From positions 1 to 6,198 of the forward strand of contig CANISN010000106.1 in assembly GCA_947470165.1 (NCBI GenBank): a DNA stretch of 6,198 nucleotides, written 5' to 3'. The position numbers and the translations under genes were made by a program. The notes under the pieces are model-generated. The model did no database searches. It saw nothing but the letters and a program-made list of their open reading frames with translations, and was not told the DNA's origin. Shown piece by piece: positions 1 to 4,478 of this stretch. Within the stretch, counting starts at the first letter, position 1; every line of letters starts with the position of its first letter. The DNA comes from Burkholderiaceae bacterium. GTDB taxonomy: Bacteria; Pseudomonadota; Gammaproteobacteria; Burkholderiales; Burkholderiaceae.

Positions 1-931
1 CAACCATATCAAACAGGATATCGATTTCTTGGCTTTGGATTAATTTGGCTGCATCTTCATCGGTAAGGTTATGAATCGGCAATACATGATCCATACCATC
101 CAGAATGCGCTTTCTCCAAGGGCCTTGCTCATCAATAGAGTAATCAAAGCCAAATACTTCAAATTTCTCACGATTATGTAATTCATAGAGCTGGGCAGCT
201 AAGAAGCTGACAGCATGCATCCTAAAGTCACAAGAAACATAGCCGATCCGTATTTTTTTATGTCCATATTTTTTATTACGCTCAACTAGGTGATAAAAAT
301 CTTTATTCTTTTTATGCCTTTTTACCCACTCATTACAGGCAATACTCAAAAGCTCCACATCGTCAAAATACGCCATGGCGGAGAGCGTCCCCATACTGCT
401 AGCAATCTCTCTAGCTGAGCTTGGTTTTGGAAGAGCCTCTAAAGGCCATTCGCATTGCTTTTGTTTTAAATAAAACCAGTGTTGAAAGGCATCTTTTTGA
501 CTAAGGTCAAGACTTAAACTTTGAAAGTATTGATCTCCAGCCTCTTTAAAATTTCTCTTGCCCTCAAGAAGTCTGCCCAATTGATTGCGAATAAAAATCG
601 TGCCCTCTTTTTCTATAGGGTAATTGAGAACCGCCTCATACACCTCGATGGCCTTATCAACCTCACCAGCCAACTCGTAATAATTGCCGAGATTACCGCT
701 TGCCTGCCATAAAGCGGGCATTAACTCCCTTGCCTTGAGATAGGAAGAAAGCGTAGCTTCCTTATTGCCAATATTTGAGTAAATGACACCTAAGTTAAAC
801 CAAATTGGCGCTGCCTGTTGCTCATGGCCATTTTTATCAAGCCAGTTTTGATACAGCTGAGCGGCAGCCTGCTGCCCTCCACCCTCCTTGAGTTGCTTTT
901 CTGCTGCAACAATGAGTTCCATAATGTTCAT
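1..931 (-). CDS. TPR / GT41 (SPINDLY- or OGT-like) O-linked glycosyltransferase, 3' end cut by the window edge
   Basis: Only the first 310 codons lie in the window. Translating the minus strand from the ATG at 931-929 gives an uninterrupted frame to the edge; an in-frame stop at 946-944 rules out a longer start, and a second ATG lies at 922-920. No strong ribosome site is visible. Residues about 5-160 read as tetratricopeptide-like helical pairs (IWFNLGVIYSNIGNKEATLS, then SGNLGNYYELAGEVDKAIEV). From about residue 226 the GT41 N-lobe begins: KIRIGYVSCDFRMHAVSFL, with H239 matching the active-site-region His of GT41 enzymes (His498 of human OGT), then KFEVFGFDYS and, near the edge, AAKLIQSQEIDILFDM. 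Known family members transfer a sugar, usually GlcNAc, from a UDP-sugar to Ser/Thr in the cytoplasm, with the TPRs choosing substrates. The C-lobe, roughly 250-400 residues, is off-window. The candidate substrate is the Ser/Thr-rich repeat protein upstream, or flagellin; this is inference. It is probably co-transcribed with the small gene 67 bp upstream. Confidence 0.9.
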   Translation of the reverse strand, partial: MNIMELIVAAEKQLKEGGGQQAAAQLYQNWLDKNGHEQQAAPIWFNLGVIYSNIGNKEATLSSYLKARELMPALWQASGNLGNYYELAGEVDKAIEVYEAVLNYPIEKEGTIFIRNQLGRLLEGKRNFKEAGDQYFQSLSLDLSQKDAFQHWFYLKQKQCEWPLEALPKPSSAREIASSMGTLSAMAYFDDVELLSIACNEWVKRHKKNKDFYHLVERNKKYGHKKIRIGYVSCDFRMHAVSFLAAQLYELHNREKFEVFGFDYSIDEQGPWRKRILDGMDHVLPIHNLTDEDAAKLIQSQEIDILFDMV

Positions 932-998
932 AAGCGGTTTACTTTAGCGAAGTTAAAAGGGGATAAAAAAGTGGATAGTGGCGGGATTTACTTATATT

Positions 999-1181
999 TC
1001 AGGAAGAGTGCTGGCTCTTGTTATCAGCATTCTTGGGCTGGTAGACCAAACAAGGCTGACCCGTATTTTGAAATACTTGATCATTAGGGGCTGTTTTAGA
1101 TTTAATTCCATACAACTTGCATCCCATTGGAAACTTAGGATCCCAAGTAATAAAGAAGTTAACGCAGCTCATACAATTCAT
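999..1181 (-). CDS. small four-cysteine protein (60 aa), putative metal-binding
   Basis: The minus-strand ATG at 1181-1179 opens a 60-codon frame ending in TGA at 1001-999. An in-frame TGA at 1187-1185 fixes the start, and AAGGGTGAG about nine bases upstream can serve as ribosome site. The protein has C3-x2-C6, then NFFITWDPKFPMGC with C21, a GIKSK segment, TGQPC with C44, and a hydrophilic tail. From memory, the pattern CxxC..FxxTWDxxxPxxC..G.KS...P...V...G..C matches a short, widespread proteobacterial family of unknown function; some members carry a doubtful uracil-DNA glycosylase label, and nothing of that enzyme's catalytic motifs is present. Four cysteines spaced 3/6/21/44 suggest one structural zinc or iron site (inference). 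It has no signal peptide or membrane segment, so it should be cytoplasmic. It lies 107 bp after the repeat gene and 67 bp before the glycosyltransferase, on the same strand. The overlapping plus-strand frames look like shadows. Confidence 0.75.
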   Translation of the reverse strand: MNCMSCVNFFITWDPKFPMGCKLYGIKSKTAPNDQVFQNTGQPCLVYQPKNADNKSQHSS

Positions 1182-1223
1182 TACTCAAGACTCACCCTTT
1201 AATCTGACTAGAATTTAAATTAC

Positions 1224-1250
1224 TAAAAAACGCAAAATTGAAGCCGATTA
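1224..1250 (+). promoter_or_regulatory. candidate sigma-28 (FliA) promoter on the plus strand
   Basis: TAAA at 1224-1227 is followed after exactly 15 bases by GCCGATTA at 1243-1250. The known FliA consensus is TAAA-N15-GCCGATAA, so the spacing is exact and the -10 box matches seven of eight bases. Transcription would start near 1257 and run rightwards into the 3' end of the repeat gene as antisense; no plus-strand gene follows. The motif could be chance, because only four bases of the -35 box fit. Confidence 0.3.
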
Positions 1251-1288
1251 AAATCCAATAGGCTATTAGCTATTTTGAACACCATGAT

Positions 1289-3052
1289 TTAGCTGATATC
1301 CGGATAGGCTCCATAGACTAATGCGGCTACTTCTGATTCCATATATTCCAGCAAGCTAGCACCCTGTAAAGCTATGGCCTGTTCCTCTGTTATGACTGAG
1401 GCCAAATCAGTGGTAAGACCTGCAATCTGCTTACTCGTCAATTGGGCAATCACATCAGTGCTTAGCTCGGCAAAAGCATCCGCATCCATGGCATTTAGAG
1501 CGGCAGTTGATAAGCTGGCAATTTGATCACCAGTGAGAACCGCAATATCTTCGGGAGAGAATGTCGCCATATTCTCTGAGCTCAATTTAGCCAATTGAGT
1601 GTTTGTCAATGCCGCAACTTGGGTCTCTGTCAAGGCTTCAGCCATATCTGAAGACAGATAGATAATTTGTTTGGTTGTGAGCGCAGCAATCACATCCGCT
1701 GACAAACTTGAGAAGGCTTCGGTTTCCATCGCATTTAAAGCTGCTGTAGACAAATAAGTAATCTGATCAATGGTGATGGCATTGGCCTGCTCTGTCGATA
1801 ACAGGGCTGCCAGATCAGTAGACAGTACTGCTAACTGCTTACTCGTTAATGCGGCAATCACATCAGTACTTAGCTCGGCAAATGCATCTGTATCCATGGC
1901 ATTTAAAGCAGAGGTTGATAAGCTAGCGATTTGATCTCCAGTGAGAACTGCAATATCTTCGGGTGAGAACATCGCGAAACTTGCTGAGCTCAGTTTAGCC
2001 AATTGGGTATTGGTCAACGCCGCTACCTGGACCTCAGTCAAGGCTTCAGCCATATCTGAAGACAGACAGGCAATTTGTTTGGTTGTGAGCGCAGTAATCG
2101 CATCCGTTGATAAGCTTGAAAAGACATCGGTTTCCATCGCATTTAAAGCTGCTGTGGACAAGTAAGCAATTTGATCGATGGTAATAGCACTAGCCTGATC
2201 ATTTGTTAACAAGGCTGCTAAATTAGTAGATAGCACTGCCAACTGCTTGCTCGTTAATGCGGCAATGACATCCGTACTCAGTGCACCAAAAGCATCTGTG
2301 TCCATTGCGTTTAAAGCAGCGGTTGATAAGCTAGCGACTTGGGTATCAGATAGAGCTGCTACATCGTCCGCAGAGAAAACTGCGAAATCAGCGGCACTGA
2401 GTTTAGCCAATTGAGTATTTGTCAATGCTGCTACCTGGGTCTCTGTCAAGGCTTCTGCAAGATCAGTAGAAAGACAGGCAATTTGTTTGGTTGTGAGCGC
2501 ATTAATCACATCAGTGCTCAGTTCAGAAAAAGCATCTGCGTCCATGCCATTTAAACCAGCAGTACTAAGCCCTTTAATTTGGGTTGATGTTAAGACTGCA
2601 ATATCCTCTACATCAAGTGCAGCAACGTCTTCAGCGGCTAGTTTGGATAATTGCTTGGTAGTGAGCTGAACAACCTGCTCTTCGGATAAAGCAGCTATCT
2701 GAGATGTAGATAAATAAACAATCGTTTTAGTATTTAATGAGCTAATGATGGCGGTATCTAAGCCAGAAATGACCTCATCATTGAGATACTGGACTTGAGC
2801 CAACATTTTCTTTAAATCGTTCGCCTCAAAACCTGCGGCTTGATCTGCGGTAAATGCAGCCACTTGATCACTTGTTAGTGCTGCAAAATCACCGCTATCC
2901 ACCGCAGCAATCTGATCGGAAGTTAATGACGCTAGCTGACTACTATCCAAGAGTGCAAATTGAATGGAAGTCAAATTCTTGATAGCGGTAGTGCTAACTG
3001 ATCCAATATTGGCTGAAGCATATAAGGAACTGGTGGTAACTATTGAAGACAT
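1289..3052 (-). CDS. octapeptide-repeat, acidic Ser/Thr-rich protein (587 aa), putative secreted or surface protein
   Basis: The start is the ATG at 3052-3050; an in-frame TAA at 3061-3059 excludes a longer frame, and no strong ribosome site is visible. Stop TAA at 1291-1289. After an 18-residue Ser/Thr-rich leader, residues 19-585 consist of 70 octapeptides plus one 7-residue unit (83-89). The consensus is L-[ST]-x-x-[QDA]-[IVLF]-x-A, for example LTSDQIAA, LTNTQLAK and LSTDVIAA. Residues 162-569 form three 136-residue super-repeats. The [ST]-x-x-[QDE] at octad positions 2-5 resembles a helix N-capping box, so each octad may be one short helix of a solenoid (inference). The protein has no Arg, His or Trp, 16 Lys, many Asp/Glu, and Cys only at 193 and 329. 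There is no Sec signal, anchor or recognised domain. This composition suits an exported, non-Sec protein (type I or flagellar-type export), but the route is unknown. A sigma-54 promoter lies just upstream, and a GT41 transferase gene is two genes downstream. I do not recognise a named family; the gene itself is certain. Confidence 0.9.
   Translation of the reverse strand: MSSIVTTSSLYASANIGSVSTTAIKNLTSIQFALLDSSQLASLTSDQIAAVDSGDFAALTSDQVAAFTADQAAGFEANDLKKMLAQVQYLNDEVISGLDTAIISSLNTKTIVYLSTSQIAALSEEQVVQLTTKQLSKLAAEDVAALDVEDIAVLTSTQIKGLSTAGLNGMDADAFSELSTDVINALTTKQIACLSTDLAEALTETQVAALTNTQLAKLSAADFAVFSADDVAALSDTQVASLSTAALNAMDTDAFGALSTDVIAALTSKQLAVLSTNLAALLTNDQASAITIDQIAYLSTAALNAMETDVFSSLSTDAITALTTKQIACLSSDMAEALTEVQVAALTNTQLAKLSSASFAMFSPEDIAVLTGDQIASLSTSALNAMDTDAFAELSTDVIAALTSKQLAVLSTDLAALLSTEQANAITIDQITYLSTAALNAMETEAFSSLSADVIAALTTKQIIYLSSDMAEALTETQVAALTNTQLAKLSSENMATFSPEDIAVLTGDQIASLSTAALNAMDADAFAELSTDVIAQLTSKQIAGLTTDLASVITEEQAIALQGASLLEYMESEVAALVYGAYPDIS
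1298..2998 (-). repeat. 24-bp coding repeat: 70 octapeptide units in one register
   Basis: Dividing residues 19-585 of the repeat protein into eights puts a hydrophobic residue (mostly Leu, otherwise Met, Ile, Phe or Val) at position 1 of nearly every unit and Ser/Thr at position 2 of most. Units 19-82 (eight) and 90-585 (62) are exact; the only register break is the 7-residue unit at 83-89. The last two units (570-585) are degenerate, and residues 586-587 close the chain. Confidence 0.9.
1346..2569 (-). repeat. three tandem 408-bp super-repeats (17 octads each)
   Basis: The copies are 2569-2162 (residues 162-297), 2161-1754 (298-433) and 1753-1346 (434-569). Each copy begins with an LSTAALNA-type octad followed by an M[DE]-type octad. 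The same pair recurs after 80 residues (242, 378, 514), so each copy splits into a 10-octad and a 7-octad module. Both modules share five leading octads; the long one adds five (LTETQVAA, LTNTQLAK, an LS..xFA type, FSPEDIAV, LTGDQIAS) and the short one adds two (one QA-type, one ITIDQI-type). The third copy decays in its last octad. No indel separates the copies. Confidence 0.88.
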
Positions 3053-3062
3053 ATCGAATTAA

Positions 3063-3074
3063 CTCATGTATGAG
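3063..3074. repeat. short inverted repeat in the leader of the repeat-protein gene
   Basis: CTCAT and ATGAG are separated by two bases. The element lies between the predicted start site near 3078 and the ATG at 3052, overlapping the spot where a ribosome site would be expected. It could be a weak RNA hairpin (4-bp stem, 4-base loop) or a small operator. At this length it may be chance. Confidence 0.3.
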
Positions 3075-3088
3075 AACAATCATATACA

Positions 3089-3104
3089 TGCAATTTCCAT
3101 GCCA
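3089..3104 (-). promoter_or_regulatory. sigma-54 (RpoN) -24/-12 promoter for the octapeptide-repeat gene
   Basis: The minus strand reads TGGCATGGAAATTGCA. Against the established consensus TGGCACG-N4-TTGCW it differs only at the C of CACG, and the GG and GC elements are separated by the required 10 bases. The preceding base also fits (Y). With -12 at 3090, transcription should start near 3078 and leave a leader of about 25 bases before the ATG at 3052. Sigma-54 promoters need an ATP-driven activator bound upstream; the inverted repeat at 3150-3172 is the obvious candidate site. The placement implies the repeat gene is controlled separately from the motAB operon. Confidence 0.72.
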
Positions 3105-3149
3105 AAGATCTACCACTATCAACTTAACAATAGATCTCCCAATAAAGCC

Positions 3150-3172
3150 CATACGGCAAAATTTGCCGTATG
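3150..3172. promoter_or_regulatory. perfect 11+11 bp inverted repeat, candidate activator (enhancer) site
   Basis: CATACGGCAAA at 3150-3160 is matched exactly by its reverse complement at 3162-3172, with one central A. The centre lies about 83 bp upstream of the predicted sigma-54 start site, within the usual range for bacterial enhancer-binding proteins. It is 78 bp past the end of the mot operon, so a terminator hairpin (10-bp stem, 3-base loop) is the alternative; no U-run follows on either strand, which argues against an intrinsic terminator. Confidence 0.6.
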
Positions 3173-3251
3173 AACTCCTCAATTACATCTTTAAGCTTGA
3201 ATTTTTTGCCCCCACAATGGCATTTAGCTAAAAGCTTGGTATCGCAACTGC

Positions 3252-3656
3252 CTATTTCACTGCTTTGGTCTTTTTATCGGTTTCTGGCTTTTTATCCTCT
3301 CCCACTTCATCCAGATCATCTTCTGGGGGCGCATCATTGGCTTTGTTTAAATTGCCGGCTGGTAACTTTGGCTCCACACGGTAGCTAGCACCTAAATCAC
3401 CACCGATCATCCTGGCATATCCGCCAAAATAACGGCGGGCTAGATCGGGATAGTACGGCTCACCGGCCAAATATCCTTTACTACGAATGCAGGCTGCATT
3501 ATTGATGCTACCTTCGCAGGCGGCGATTGCGGATAAGCGACCCACCTCAAACTGCTCACCAAGGATAAAAGAAAAGATCAGAATCACTAAGGGTAAGACG
3601 AGCCAGACCAGCAACTTTTTCGTAACCAGGAGTGCGGCTGTTAATTTTTCATTCAT
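3252..3656 (-). CDS. single-pass membrane protein of unknown function (134 aa), last gene of the mot operon
   Basis: The ATG at 3656-3654 is preceded by GGAGAA (3670-3665) at eight-base spacing; the stop is TAG at 3254-3252. Residues about 15-33 form one hydrophobic helix (LLVWLVLPLVILIFSFILG) after a Lys-bearing N-terminus, which predicts N-in/C-out topology with most of the chain in the periplasm. The central region has two cysteines, C47 and C56, that could pair, then an aromatic- and Gly-rich stretch (YYPDLARRYFGGYARMIGG). The tail from about residue 105 is highly charged, rich in Lys, Asp and Glu, and probably disordered. It follows the upstream periplasmic protein by 27 bp and is surely co-transcribed with it and motAB. 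I do not recognise the family. Its position and topology suggest a partner of the upstream protein or of the stator; this is inference only. Confidence 0.85.
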   Translation of the reverse strand: MNEKLTAALLVTKKLLVWLVLPLVILIFSFILGEQFEVGRLSAIAACEGSINNAACIRSKGYLAGEPYYPDLARRYFGGYARMIGGDLGASYRVEPKLPAGNLNKANDAPPEDDLDEVGEDKKPETDKKTKAVK

Positions 3657-3683
3657 ACAAGTAATTCTCCACTTAATCGATCA

Positions 3684-4475
3684 TTAATGTGCCGCTGAGC
3701 TTTTACTAGGTTTTTGGAGAAAATCTTGCGGTAATTTTCTCCAAGAAACGATCGGCTCCTCATTATGCAACTTTGCATAGACTTCAACCATCCTTGGATC
3801 GCTGGGGTTGGCGTTCGCTTTCATGGCGCTATACATTTGCGCTCCAGCGATCTTATTGCCCTGTTCTATGAAAATTATAGCGGCACGGTAATATTGGTTA
3901 GCCGCTTTTTCCTTGCGAGGATTGCCTAGTATTTCTGAGCTATAAATATCGCCTAAATAACGATTGGCATCTGGAATATTGGCCTTGGCGGGAATGCTGA
4001 AAAATTTTTCAGCTAGCAAAAATTGTTCTTTTGCATAGCGGCGATACACAGTTGCGGTCAAAATAAAATCAGGATGAGTAATGACCTTAGCCTGAGTGTC
4101 ATAAAATTTTCCGCGTTCAAAACCAATAAGGCCACGATAGTAGCTCGCCTGAATATCACCCTGCGCAGACAATTCATCGAGCTTTTGCAAAGTCCGCAAA
4201 GCCTCTTTTGCGTAACGCAGAACCTCATCTTCTGGCTCAATGCACTTCGGGCTTTTTACACAATCAATTGCTATGATTGTTTTTTCAAAAGCACGCTTAT
4301 AACGTCGGTAAAGCTTTTTTGCTTCACTTGCTGGACCAACAAAAGGTTCATTTGTTTGGCTTGAAGTAGCGCTGACCTTTGCACTGGGACCCTTAGGTTC
4401 AGATGCAATAGCTGTTCCTGCTTCGCTGGCTAATAAAAGCAAAGTGCAAAGAAGGATCCTATTAAGTGCAAACAA
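3684..4475 (-). CDS. periplasmic TPR/Sel1-like helical-repeat protein (263 aa), possible stator accessory factor
   Basis: The reading frame starts at TTG (4475-4473). There is no usable ATG nearby, a TAG lies one codon upstream (the motB stop), and GAGG sits six bases before the TTG, so this start is well constrained. Residues 1-24 form a signal peptide: R6, a hydrophobic core (ILLCTLLLLA) and a TAIA/SE cleavage site. A Ser/Pro/Thr-rich linker follows to about residue 48, then helices resembling TPR or Sel1 repeats, clearest in ANRYLGDIYSSEILGNPRKE and AANQYYRAAIIFIEQGNKIA. C72 and C78 (CVKSPKC) may form a disulfide. The stop is TAA at 3686-3684. Known Sel1-type flagellar proteins include MotX of Vibrio, which supports the stator from the periplasm. 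The resemblance here is in fold class, location and context, not in a motif I can align, so the functional link is a hypothesis. Confidence 0.87.
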   Translation of the reverse strand: MFALNRILLCTLLLLASEAGTAIASEPKGPSAKVSATSSQTNEPFVGPASEAKKLYRRYKRAFEKTIIAIDCVKSPKCIEPEDEVLRYAKEALRTLQKLDELSAQGDIQASYYRGLIGFERGKFYDTQAKVITHPDFILTATVYRRYAKEQFLLAEKFFSIPAKANIPDANRYLGDIYSSEILGNPRKEKAANQYYRAAIIFIEQGNKIAGAQMYSAMKANANPSDPRMVEVYAKLHNEEPIVSWRKLPQDFLQKPSKSSAAH

Positions 4476-4478
4476 TCC

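Noticed and set aside
1004..1019. AAGAG/CTCTT inverted repeat as a terminator
   Set aside because: It is a 5-bp stem inside the 3' end of the four-Cys coding region with no following U-run.
521..1202. Plus-strand frames at 521-712, 818-1087 and 978-1202
   Set aside because: They lie opposite the glycosyltransferase or the four-Cys gene, show no family motifs, and have no convincing ribosome sites.
1231..1246. Second sigma-54-like element on the minus strand (GGC..., then TTTTGC at correct GG/GC spacing) for the four-Cys gene
   Set aside because: Only GGC and TTGC match; the rest of the -24 box is wrong, and the same bases are better explained by the sigma-28-like motif on the other strand.
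1941..2669. Plus-strand open frames at 1941-2165 and 2487-2669
   Set aside because: They are antisense to the repeat gene and recur with its DNA period; they open only because the repeat has few stop-forming triplets on the other strand.
1298..2998. CRISPR or non-coding tandem array
   Set aside because: The 24-bp period is in frame with a long intact coding sequence, and there are no unique spacers between identical repeats.
1289..3052. TAL-effector-like DNA-binding repeats (LTxxQVxAI resemblance)
   Set aside because: TALE repeats are about 34 residues with a variable di-residue. Here the unit is eight residues and the rest of the TALE consensus is absent.
3116..3128. IHF site between the palindrome and the sigma-54 promoter
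   Set aside because: TATCAA fits the first half of the consensus but the TTR half is missing, so it is too weak to call.
2994..3182. Minus-strand frame at 2994-3182 and plus-strand frame at 3043-3231
   Set aside because: Both cross the control region, contain the sigma-54 promoter and palindrome, and have no recognisable protein character; the first would need a TTG start.
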